Shown here one piece after another: positions 43,067 through 50,171 of a stretch of 56,582 nt of DNA. Numbering within the stretch: the first letter of the stretch is position 1; each line of letters begins with the position of its first letter. The notes below the pieces were generated by a model, which made no database searches, was not told the DNA's origin, and saw nothing but the letters and a program-made list of their open reading frames with translations. The position numbers and the translations under genes are program-made. The stretch spans positions 1-56,582 of the forward strand of contig DATBDE010000146.1 in NCBI GenBank assembly GCA_036270095.1, written 5' to 3'. This DNA is from DATBDE01 sp036270095 (GTDB lineage Bacteria > Actinomycetota > Thermoleophilia > Solirubrobacterales > Solirubrobacteraceae).

Positions 43067-44841
43067 GGCAGGAGATCCTCCGCCGGCTGCGCGCCACCCG
43101 GGGCCGCGGGCGCAAGGTGCGCGGCATGGCCGTGCTGCTGCGGCCCTACCGCGGGCGCGTCATCGCCATGTTCGCCGCGCTGCTGGTGGCGACGGCCGCG
43201 ACGCTGGCGCCCCCGCCGCTGGCCAAGCTCGCCATCGACGACGGCATCACGCCCGGCGACGAGACCGTCCTGTACTGGACCGTGGCCGCGTTCCTGGCCT
43301 CGGCGCTGATCCTGTGGGGCGCGACGTGGCTGCAGACCTACCTCGTGGGCTGGGTCGGCCAGCGCGCGCTGCAGGACTTGCGGATCGAGGTCTTCGGGCA
43401 CCTGCAGCGGATGTCGATCGGCTTCTACTCGCGCCGGCGTTCGGGCGTGCTCATCTCGCGCCTGACCAACGACGTCGAGGCGCTGGACCAGCTCGTCTCC
43501 GACGGCGTCGTGACCCTGTTCCAGTCCACGCTGACCGTGATCGGCACGATCGTGATCCTGTTCTGGCTCGACGCCGAGCTGGCGGCGCTGACCATGCTGG
43601 CCGTGCCGCTCCTGCTGCTCGGCTCGCTGGGCTTCCGGATCGCCTCGGCCGACGCCTACCGGATCACGCGCGAGAGGATCGCGCTGATCACCGCCTACCT
43701 GCAGGAGACGCTGTCGGGCGTGCGTGTCGTACGGGCGTTCGGGCGCGAGGCGCGCCACCTGAAGCAGTTCGCGAAGCTCAACGACGACAACCGGGCCGCG
43801 AACATGAAGACCGTCAACCTCAACGCGGCCTACTTCCCGGCCGTGGAGCTGCTCTCCGCGCTGGTCACGGTGGCCATCCTGCTCTACGGCGGCTACCAGG
43901 CCATCAACGGCCAGGTGACCGTCGGCGTCCTCGTCGCGTTCATCACCGCGCTGAACACCTTCTTCGACCCGATCCAGCAGCTCTCGCAGCTCTACCCGAC
44001 GTACCAGTCGGGGATGGCGGCGCTGGACAAGATCTTCGAGCTGCTCGACGAGCAGCCCGACCTCGTCGACGCGCCGGACGCCGTCGAGCTGGGCCGCCTG
44101 CGGGGCGAGATCGCCTTCGAGGACGTGGCCTTCCGCTACGCCGGCCAGGACCAGTGGGCGCTGTGCGACACCGACCTGCGCGTGCCGCCGGGCCAGACCG
44201 TCGCGCTGGTCGGCGCCACCGGCGCGGGGAAGTCGACCCTGGCCAAGCTCGTGGCCCGGTTCTACGACCCCGACCAAGGGCGGGTGCTGGTCGACGGCCA
44301 CGACCTGCGCACGGTCACGAGCCAGTCGCTGCGCTCGCAGATGGGCATCGTCCCCCAGGAGGCGTTCCTGTTCTCGGGCACGGTGCGCGAGAACATCGTC
44401 TTCGGCAAGCCCGAGGCGACCCTGACCGAGGTGCACGAGGCCGCCGCAGCGGTGGGCGCCGACGGCTTCATCACCGAGCTCGAGGACGGCTACGACACCG
44501 AGGTGGGCGAGCGCGGCGTGCAGCTCTCGGCCGGCCAGCGCCAGCTCATCGCCTTCGCGCGCGCCCTGATCGCCGACCCGCGCATCCTCGTGCTCGACGA
44601 GGCCACCTCGAACGTCGACATCCACACCGAGGGGCAGATCGAGCGCGGCCTGCGGCGCCTGCTGGCCGGCCGCACGGCGATCGTGATCGCGCACCGGCTC
44701 TCGACCATCCGTCAGGCGGGCCGCATCGTCGTGCTCGAGCACGGCCACGTGGTCGAGCAGGGGACGCACGACGAGCTCATCGCGGCCGAGGGGGCGTACT
44801 TCCGTCTTTACCGCGACTGGGCCGAGCAGGCGGCTGCGTGA
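43063..44841 (+). CDS. ABC exporter half-transporter, catalytic partner
   Basis: 592 residues with the same fold. Walker A GATGAGKST, Q-loop IVPQEAFLFSG, Walker B LVLDEATSNVD and H-loop IAHRLSTIR are canonical. The signature is LSAGQRQLIAFARA (LSGGQ changed to LSAGQ), which is the side that faces the degenerate Walker B of the partner in a heterodimer; the same compensation occurs in TM288. GTG 43063 overlaps the partner stop by 4 nt. Export is driven mainly at one ATP site. Confidence 0.93.
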   Translation: MRQEILRRLRATRGRGRKVRGMAVLLRPYRGRVIAMFAALLVATAATLAPPPLAKLAIDDGITPGDETVLYWTVAAFLASALILWGATWLQTYLVGWVGQRALQDLRIEVFGHLQRMSIGFYSRRRSGVLISRLTNDVEALDQLVSDGVVTLFQSTLTVIGTIVILFWLDAELAALTMLAVPLLLLGSLGFRIASADAYRITRERIALITAYLQETLSGVRVVRAFGREARHLKQFAKLNDDNRAANMKTVNLNAAYFPAVELLSALVTVAILLYGGYQAINGQVTVGVLVAFITALNTFFDPIQQLSQLYPTYQSGMAALDKIFELLDEQPDLVDAPDAVELGRLRGEIAFEDVAFRYAGQDQWALCDTDLRVPPGQTVALVGATGAGKSTLAKLVARFYDPDQGRVLVDGHDLRTVTSQSLRSQMGIVPQEAFLFSGTVRENIVFGKPEATLTEVHEAAAAVGADGFITELEDGYDTEVGERGVQLSAGQRQLIAFARALIADPRILVLDEATSNVDIHTEGQIERGLRRLLAGRTAIVIAHRLSTIRQAGRIVVLEHGHVVEQGTHDELIAAEGAYFRLYRDWAEQAAA

Positions 44842-44876
44842 GGGGCGTCTGGACGCCGCCAGCGGCGCCCTCGGGG

Positions 44877-44902
44877 GTGGGACGTTCAGAGCACTGTCCC
44901 AC
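44877..44902. terminator. Hairpin between convergent genes
   Basis: GTGGGAC at 44877-44883 pairs with GTCCCAC at 44896-44902 around 12 nt, 36 bp after the ABC stop. Confidence 0.45.
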
Positions 44903-44943
44903 GGGCTGCGTCCTTGCTGGCGACGCCCATCCGCACCTCACGC

Positions 44944-44960
44944 GGCCGCCTGCGGCGGCC
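44944..44960. terminator. Hairpin after the lipoprotein gene
   Basis: GGCCGCC-tgc-GGCGGCC, a perfect 7-bp stem immediately past the lipoprotein stop at 44963. It could end transcription from both sides. Confidence 0.6.
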
Positions 44961-44962
44961 TC

Positions 44963-45655
44963 CTACTGCACGAACTTCTTCTGGCAGCGCTGGATCTTCT
45001 GCACGTCGCCGTTGGACTGGGCGATGCAGTGGCCGAGGCGGATCGCGTTGCTCTCCACCGGCGTCAGGTCGGGGTCATCGGCCGTGCCTGCCTTCTCCCC
45101 CGGGCTGTGGAAGTTCGCGCCGTCGAGGTTGGCCAGGTAGAGCCGGCCGTGGACGTTCATCTCCCACTCAGGGCGCTGCAAGCCCGTGTCGTATGCGAGT
45201 GAGAAGAACTGGATCGTGCCCAGCTTGGCCCCGGGGTCGCGCTTGAGCGCCTCCTTCTCCATACGGGTCAGGGCGGCCGCGGTGACGTCGGAGGCCGGGA
45301 TGGACTGGTGGTCGAGCGAGCCCGAGCCGACCACGTCGACGTCGAAGTCGCGCAGGTCGCCACCGTCGGCCGCGCGGGCGCTGGAGCCGGTCGCCGGCTC
45401 GGTCTTGCCCTTGCGCACGGTGAAGTTCGTGCGCCGCGCCTCGACGCGGATCTCGAGGATGTCGCCGCCCGGGCCGACCTTGCCCCTGACCGCCTCGAGC
45501 GCGGTGTCGAAGTTGTTGGCGCGGTAGAAGGAGTCATCGTCTCCGGCGCCTGAGTTCGTGCCGCGGCTGCTGCCGATGCCGCCGCAGCCGGCGGCCGCGA
45601 GCGAGGCGACGAGGAGGAGCATGACGAGGGCGGAGGCGGAGCGGATCGGCTTCAT
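44963..45655 (-). CDS. Lipoprotein of unknown function
   Basis: 230 residues from ATG 45655. The signal peptide MKPIRSASALVMLLLVASLAAAGC ends in a lipobox with the cysteine at residue 24. The exported part begins Gly/Ser-rich, then ALEAVRGKVGPGGDILEIRVEARRTNFTVRKG, DFDVDVVGSGSLDHQSIPASDVT, and GTIQFFSLAYDTGLQRPEWEMNVHGR, ending with two cysteines (GHCIAQSNGDVQKIQRCQKK). No named domain is visible. A longer frame to 45688 adds only a non-signal N-terminus. TACGTT 9 nt upstream is a possible -10, so the leader would be very short. Confidence 0.75.
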   Translation of the reverse strand: MKPIRSASALVMLLLVASLAAAGCGGIGSSRGTNSGAGDDDSFYRANNFDTALEAVRGKVGPGGDILEIRVEARRTNFTVRKGKTEPATGSSARAADGGDLRDFDVDVVGSGSLDHQSIPASDVTAAALTRMEKEALKRDPGAKLGTIQFFSLAYDTGLQRPEWEMNVHGRLYLANLDGANFHSPGEKAGTADDPDLTPVESNAIRLGHCIAQSNGDVQKIQRCQKKFVQ

Positions 45656-45725
45656 GGTCCCGCGAACGTACGGTGCCGCCGGGCCCACGTCAGCGTGAAA
45701 GCGGTCTCAACCCGTCTCAGGGCCA

Positions 45726-45796
45726 CTGGGGAACAGGGATTCGAACCCCAACTTCGACGTCCAGAGCGTCGCGTGCTGCCGTTACACCATTCCCCA
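45726..45796 (-). tRNA. tRNA-Gln (anticodon CTG)
   Basis: The 71-nt cloverleaf reads on the minus strand. The acceptor TGGGGAA pairs perfectly with TTCCCCA, discriminator G, no encoded CCA. The D-arm is GTGT/GCAC and the anticodon stem CGACG/CGTCG closes the 7-nt loop CTCTGGA, anticodon CTG at 45764-45762. The T-loop is TTCGAAT. It decodes CAG, the main glutamine codon of this GC-rich genome. Confidence 0.93.
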
Positions 45797-45881
45797 AGGG
45801 AGGCCACGAGTATAGGAATGGTGACAACCGGTCGCACCCGTCCGTACTCTCCTGGGCGGGGGGTACCGAGAGGAGCGACGG

Positions 45882-46286
45882 ATGGAGTCTGAGGCGACGC
45901 GGTGCGACGGTCCGGCCGAGATCAAGGTCCTGATCCCGCCCGCCGTCGACGCCCCGCAGCGCGCGCGCCATCAGGTCGACGCGCTGGGCGTGCCCGCTCC
46001 CGCCTCCCACGACGTCACGCTGCTCGTCTCCGAGGTCGTCACGAACTGCGTCGTCCACGCCGGCCTCTCGCCCGGGCAGGACATCGACCTGCGCCTGACC
46101 CGTGACGGCGACACGGTGCGGGTCGAGGTGCGCGACGAGGGCCAGGGTTTCGCAGAGTCGCTCGTGCGCGGCAGCCGCTCCAACGGCTTCGGCCTCTACC
46201 TGGTCGAGCGGCTCTCCGACCGCTGGGGCGTCGAGCGCGGGGATCGCACCTGCGTGTGGTTCGAGGTCGACCTGGCCGCCGCCTAA
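45882..46286 (+). CDS. RsbW-type ATP-binding anti-sigma-like protein
   Basis: 134 residues. N box VTLLVSEVVTNCVVHAG, G1 box VRDEGQGF, G2 region GFGLYLVERLSDRWGVERGDRTCVWFEV. It is the second of three single-domain HATPase proteins in the window. Good Shine-Dalgarno gagaggag before ATG 45882; TACTCT about 35 bp upstream is a possible -10. It lies after the divergent tRNA-Gln and converges on the amidase gene, sharing 4 bp. It likely binds a sigma or anti-anti-sigma partner encoded elsewhere. Confidence 0.87.
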   Translation: MESEATRCDGPAEIKVLIPPAVDAPQRARHQVDALGVPAPASHDVTLLVSEVVTNCVVHAGLSPGQDIDLRLTRDGDTVRVEVRDEGQGFAESLVRGSRSNGFGLYLVERLSDRWGVERGDRTCVWFEVDLAAA

Positions 46287-47197
46287 CCGGCCAGGAACCG
46301 CTCGATCCCGGCCGCGATCGTCTTGGCGGCGCGCTCGCGGAAGCCGGCGTTGACCAGTCGGGCCGCGTCGGTCGGGTTGTTCATGTTCCCGGTCTCGATG
46401 AAGACCTTCGGAACCTTGGACAGGTTGAGGCCGCCGAGGTCGGAGCGCCGGTCGAGGCCGTCCTGCGCGATGTAGTCGGCCCGCGGCATGCCCGTCCCTT
46501 CCTCGTAGGCCGCGCGCAGGTCGACGGCCAGGCGGCGCGAGGCGGCCGCGATCGCCGCGGTCAGGCCCGGCAGCGAGGCCGGGTAGATGACGTGGAAGCC
46601 GCGGCCGCTGGTCGGCCCGCCGTCGGCGTGGATGGACACCGCGGCGTCGGCGCCGGCGCGGTTGCCGATCTCCGCCCGCTGGTTCACGCACGGCCCCACG
46701 CCGTCGTTGGTCTTGCGGGTCATGACCACCTCCGCGCCCGCCTTCTTCAGGATTCGGCGCACGCGCAGGCCGACGTCGAGCGTGTACTCGGCCTCGGTGT
46801 AGCCGTCCGCGGTCTCGGCTCCGGCGGTGTCGCAGGCCTTGCGCCCGTTGCCGATGAACACGAGCCGGTTGATCTCGTCGGGGTGGGAGCCGTTGCCGCC
46901 GTTGTGGCCGGGGTCGATGGCCACGACCTTGCCGGCCAGCGGCTCGGCGCTCGCCGCGGGCGCGGCAGTCGTCGTCGGCGGAGGCGGCCCTGCCTCGGTC
47001 GTAGGCGGGGCGTTCGGCACCGTCGCCGGCACAGCGTCCGCGCCCGGGTCCAGCGGCTGCAGGGCGCCGGTGGCGACCGCGTAGCGCGGGACCACGGTGC
47101 CGGCGCTGTCGCTGGACGCCAGCGCGACCGCGGCGGCGACGCCGAGCGCCGCCACGCAGGCGAGCCCGACGACCGTGAGCAGGGTCCGGCGCCGCAT
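46283..47197 (-). CDS. N-acetylmuramoyl-L-alanine amidase (Amidase_3)
   Basis: 304 residues. An N-terminal signal anchor (RRRTLLTVVGLACVAALGVAAAVALA), a Pro/Thr/Ala linker, then the Amidase_3 domain from VVAIDPGHNGGNG. Zinc ligands: the His of DPGH, Glu in YTEAEYTLDVG, His in VSIHADG; the catalytic Glu is in VFIETGNMNN. It cleaves the amide between MurNAc and L-Ala of peptidoglycan outside the membrane. ATG 47197 stands only 2 bp from an 80-bp inverted-repeat element, so its 5' leader is that element and there is no normal Shine-Dalgarno. Confidence 0.92.
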   Translation of the reverse strand: MRRRTLLTVVGLACVAALGVAAAVALASSDSAGTVVPRYAVATGALQPLDPGADAVPATVPNAPPTTEAGPPPPTTTAAPAASAEPLAGKVVAIDPGHNGGNGSHPDEINRLVFIGNGRKACDTAGAETADGYTEAEYTLDVGLRVRRILKKAGAEVVMTRKTNDGVGPCVNQRAEIGNRAGADAAVSIHADGGPTSGRGFHVIYPASLPGLTAAIAAASRRLAVDLRAAYEEGTGMPRADYIAQDGLDRRSDLGGLNLSKVPKVFIETGNMNNPTDAARLVNAGFRERAAKTIAAGIERFLAG

Positions 47198-47199
47198 CA

Positions 47200-47279
47200 G
47201 GGGTCAAGTCTTTCTTGTTGCACAAGGGCGGCCACAGGTCCCCGTCGCGGGACGGGTGCAACAAGAAAGACTTGACCCC
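47200..47279. mobile_element. 80-bp palindromic element, REPIN/MITE-like
   Basis: The 24-bp arms 47200-47223 and 47256-47279 are perfect inverted copies; the 32-bp spacer holds a smaller dyad (GTCCC...GGGAC). Outer ends are GGGGTCAAG and CTTGACCCC. It fills the gap between the HATPase stop (47281) and the amidase start (47197). The GGGGTC ends recall sequences associated with IS200-like REP transposases (RayT). That link is inference, as no transposase is in the window. Confidence 0.65.
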
Positions 47280-47280
47280 C

Positions 47281-47664
47281 CTAAGCCGGGGCCAGCTCGA
47301 ACCAGACGCAGGTGCGACCCTCGGCCACGTCGACGCCCCAGCGGTCGCTCATGCTCTCGACCAGGAACAGGCCGAAGCTCGCGTCCGCGTCGGGCTCGGG
47401 CCGGCGTGTGTCGAACTCGAACCCGTCGCCGCAGTCGAGGACCTCGACTCGTAGCCGCTCGGCGGCGGCGACGCGGAGCTCGATGTGCCCGTGCTCGTCG
47501 GGCCGGCCGTGCTCGTAGCCGTTGGTGACCAGCTCGCTGAGCAGCAGCTCGAGGTCGCTGGGCCACGCGGCCGGCGTGCCGTTGAGGCGCCGCGCCACTT
47601 CGGAGCGGGCGCGCCACGAGATCTTCTCGTCGCAGGGAAGGTGGATGGAGAAGGCGCTCTGCAT
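47281..47664 (-). CDS. RsbW-type ATP-binding anti-sigma-like protein
   Basis: 127 residues from ATG 47664 (MQSAFSIHLPCDEKISWRAR). N box LELLLSELVTNGYEHG, G1 box VLDCGDGFEF, G2 region SFGLFLVESMSDRWGVDVAEGRTCVWFEL. The third single-domain HATPase of this type here, about 40 percent like that at 45882 by eye. The open frame reaches 48276, but that part is antisense-like shadow of the flavoprotein frame. It is followed by the palindromic element and the amidase on the same strand. Confidence 0.87.
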   Translation of the reverse strand: MQSAFSIHLPCDEKISWRARSEVARRLNGTPAAWPSDLELLLSELVTNGYEHGRPDEHGHIELRVAAAERLRVEVLDCGDGFEFDTRRPEPDADASFGLFLVESMSDRWGVDVAEGRTCVWFELAPA

Positions 47665-47732
47665 TTCCGGGCATCGTGCGCCACTCGCGGGGTGGGCCGC
47701 GTCATAGGCCCGGGAGGATCCGGTATGAGGCC

Positions 47733-48971
47733 CTAGGCCAGCTCGGAGAGGTCGGCCTCGCGGTCGGCCAGCTGCGCGTGGTGGCCGGAGACGTCCACGC
47801 CGTCCTTCAACAGCCGGCTGGCCTCGTTGAGCGCGTCCGAGGCCTCGACGGCCAGGCAGCCGGCCACGTGCCCGTCGGAGAGGTAGAAGATCGCGAACTC
47901 GCCGTCGTCGATCGAGCCGCGCACGATCTCGGTATCCCACTCCAGCGCCGGCCCGACGTACTCGAGCGAGGTCCAGTCGGCCAGGTCGCTGAAGAAGTAC
48001 GGGACCACGTCGTGCTGCCGTTGGCGGCCGAGGATGTTCAGCGCCGCCGTCTTGCCCTGGTTGAAGGCCACGTCCCAGTGCTCGATGCGCATGACCCGCC
48101 CGTGGACGACCGAGTCGTACTCCGCGATGTCGCCCGCGACCCACAGGTCGGCGACGCCCTCGACGGCCAGGTAGCTGTCGGCGCGCACCCCGCCGCGGTC
48201 GCCGATCGGCAGGCCGGCGGCCGAGGCGAGGCGGACCTCGGGGACGGCGCCGGCGCCGATGACCACGAGCTCGCACTCGAGCGAGCGTCCGCCCTTGGTG
48301 TGGACGTGGGTGACGTGCCCCGCGGGGCCCTCGAAGCGGTCGAGCTCGTCGCCGCCGATCACGGTCACCCCGTGCTGCTCGAGCACGCCCTGGAAGTAGC
48401 GCCCGGCCTGGGTGCCGAACGAGCGCTCGTGCACGACGTCCTCGAGCATCACCATCGTGACCCGCTTGCCCAGCAGGGTCAGCGAGGCCGCGACCTCGGT
48501 GCCGATGTAGGAGCCGCCGACGACCACGACGCGCTCGGCGTCCTCGACGTCGGAGCGAATGGCGTCCGAGTTGGGCAGCGTGCGCAGGTAGTGGATTCGG
48601 TCATGGTCGGCGCCCTCCACCGACAGGCGGCGCACGTTGGACCCCGTGGCGAGCAGTGCCTTGTCGTAGGAGAGCTCCTCGCGGTTGGCCAGCGTGGCCA
48701 CCTTGCTCGCCGCGTCGAGCTTGGTCACGCTCGTGCGCGTGCGCAGCTCGATGTTCTGTTCCGTCCACCACTCGTCGGGGCGGAAGAGGACCTCCTCGCG
48801 CGGCTCCTTGCCCTGCAGGTGGCCCTTCGAGCACGGGGGCCGGTTGTAGGGCGGGTCGAGCTCGCGGCCGCACAGGGCCACGGTGCCGTCGAAGCCCTCC
48901 TCGCGCAGCCAGCGCGCGCAGTTGCCAGCCGCGAGGCCGCCGCCGATGAGCAGGACGTCGATGTCGGGCAT
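47733..48971 (-). CDS. FAD-dependent ferredoxin-reductase-like oxidoreductase
   Basis: 412 residues. FAD site VLLIGGGLAAGNCARWLREEG, redox-region PPYNRPPCSKGHLQGK, NAD(P) site VVVVGGSYIGTEVAASLTLLG and second FAD motif VADLWVAGDIAEYDS, then EHWDVAFNQGKTAALNILG. This is the architecture of rubredoxin/ferredoxin reductases of oxygenase systems (BphA4-like) and of AIF. It passes electrons from NAD(P)H to a ferredoxin not encoded nearby. It lies 2 bp downstream of the TrkA gene, so it belongs to the same transcript; a link between redox state and potassium transport is possible but unproven. Confidence 0.88.
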   Translation of the reverse strand: MPDIDVLLIGGGLAAGNCARWLREEGFDGTVALCGRELDPPYNRPPCSKGHLQGKEPREEVLFRPDEWWTEQNIELRTRTSVTKLDAASKVATLANREELSYDKALLATGSNVRRLSVEGADHDRIHYLRTLPNSDAIRSDVEDAERVVVVGGSYIGTEVAASLTLLGKRVTMVMLEDVVHERSFGTQAGRYFQGVLEQHGVTVIGGDELDRFEGPAGHVTHVHTKGGRSLECELVVIGAGAVPEVRLASAAGLPIGDRGGVRADSYLAVEGVADLWVAGDIAEYDSVVHGRVMRIEHWDVAFNQGKTAALNILGRQRQHDVVPYFFSDLADWTSLEYVGPALEWDTEIVRGSIDDGEFAIFYLSDGHVAGCLAVEASDALNEASRLLKDGVDVSGHHAQLADREADLSELA

Positions 48972-48973
48972 GG

Positions 48974-49645
48974 CTATTGCACCTGTCCGTTGGGGGAGAA
49001 CTGTGCGGTGATGTCGGCCTCGACGCCGGGGTCGAGCACCAGCAGGACCTCATCGCCGGCCTCGATGACGGTGTCGCCCTTGGGCACCATGCCGCCGCCC
49101 TCGCGCAGCACCGAGATGATCAAGGAGCCGTCGGGCAGGTCGATGTCGATGACCTTGCGGCCAGCCGCCGGCGCGTCGTCGGCGACCTCCATCTCGATGA
49201 TCTCGAGCTGCTCCTCCTCGAGGTCGAGCAGGTGCACGAGCCCGTACTTGGGCACCTCGTGCTCGATCAGCCGCAGGATCAGGTCGGTGGCGGAGACCGC
49301 GGGCAGGATGTCGAGCAGCTTGAAGTGCTGAAGGTTCCGCGGGTTGTTGACCCGGGCGATGATGCGGTCGACCAGATACTTCTCCTTGGCCACCTGGCAG
49401 ATGAGCATGTTGTCCTCGTCGTCCCCGGTGACGGCGATGACCATGTCGGCGCGCTGAATGCCGGCGCGCTCGAGGATCCACAGCTCGGTCGCGTCGCCGT
49501 ACTGGACGGCGTGCTCGAGCTCCTGCTCGACGATCAGGTAGCGGCGCCGGTTGTGCTCCACGAGCGTGACCTCGTGGCCCTTGGCGATGAGCTCGCGGGC
49601 CAGGTTCCAGCCCACCTTGCCCGCGCCCGCGACCAGCACGTACAT
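48974..49645 (-). CDS. TrkA-type potassium channel/transport regulatory protein (RCK_N plus RCK_C)
   Basis: 223 residues. RCK_N Rossmann motif MYVLVAGAGKVGWNLARELIAKGHEV, followed by DATELWILERAGIQRADMVIAVTGDDEDNMLICQVAKEKY, and an RCK_C domain (GRKVIDIDLPDGSLIISVLREGGGMVPKGDTVIEAGDEVLLVLD). It binds NAD(H) or nucleotides and gates a potassium transporter. ATG 49645 overlaps the stop of the upstream TrkA-like gene (TGATG). The pair corresponds to CeoC/CeoB of mycobacteria; this one has both RCK domains. No TrkH/TrkG channel is in the window. Confidence 0.92.
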   Translation of the reverse strand: MYVLVAGAGKVGWNLARELIAKGHEVTLVEHNRRRYLIVEQELEHAVQYGDATELWILERAGIQRADMVIAVTGDDEDNMLICQVAKEKYLVDRIIARVNNPRNLQHFKLLDILPAVSATDLILRLIEHEVPKYGLVHLLDLEEEQLEIIEMEVADDAPAAGRKVIDIDLPDGSLIISVLREGGGMVPKGDTVIEAGDEVLLVLDPGVEADITAQFSPNGQVQ

Positions 49646-50085
49646 CAGGCCGCCGCCTCCTGGTCGGGACCGAACACGGCGGCGGTGAGCAGCTCGATCG
49701 CGGTCTTGGTCGGGCACACGGTGTTCAGCCCCTGCTCGGCGTACCAGGACGCACGGGCCGGGTCGAGCACGCGCGCGACCACCCGGTCGACCGCGAAGCG
49801 CTTCTGCGCGATCTGGGAGATGACCAGGTTTGTGTTGTCGCCGTCGGTGGAGGCGATGAACACGTCGGCGCGCTCGATGCCGGCCTCCAGCAACGCCTCC
49901 ATCTCGAGGGCGGTGCCGACCGTGAACTGGCCGCCCGCGTCCTCCCAGGAGCCGTCGAGGTCGACGTCGAGGCGCTCGTGCGAGAGCGGGTCCTCGTCGA
50001 GCACGGATACCTCGTGTCCGTCGTTGAGCGCACGCTTCGCGATGGTCGACCCGACGCGCCCCGCACCCACGATGAGCACGAACAT
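49645..50085 (-). CDS. TrkA-N domain protein (RCK_N only)
   Basis: 146 residues with the RCK_N motif MFVLIVGAGRVGSTIAKRALNDGHEVSVLDED and TALEMEALLEAGIERADVFIASTDGDNTNLVISQIAQKRFAV. It lacks RCK_C and so probably works as a partner of the next gene product. TAGAGT at 50098-50093 is 7 nt before ATG, so the mRNA is probably leaderless and the first of the trkA-trkA-oxidoreductase operon. About 86 bp separate it from the APC permease gene upstream. Confidence 0.9.
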   Translation of the reverse strand: MFVLIVGAGRVGSTIAKRALNDGHEVSVLDEDPLSHERLDVDLDGSWEDAGGQFTVGTALEMEALLEAGIERADVFIASTDGDNTNLVISQIAQKRFAVDRVVARVLDPARASWYAEQGLNTVCPTKTAIELLTAAVFGPDQEAAA

Positions 50086-50092
50086 GGGCGGG

Positions 50093-50098
50093 ACTCTA
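50093..50098 (-). promoter_or_regulatory. -10 element of the trkA operon
   Basis: TAGAGT, then 7 nt (cccgccc), then ATG 50085; no Shine-Dalgarno. Confidence 0.55.
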
Positions 50099-50171
50099 GT
50101 GGCTGCGGGACATGCGACGTGCGCTTTTGGGCGCGTGCGCGACATGCGCACAAACCGGGCTGCGCGCGGAG

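Noticed and set aside
47665..48276. N-terminal extension of the HATPase at 47281
   Set aside because: It runs in another frame of the flavoprotein gene, with Arg-rich low-complexity composition.
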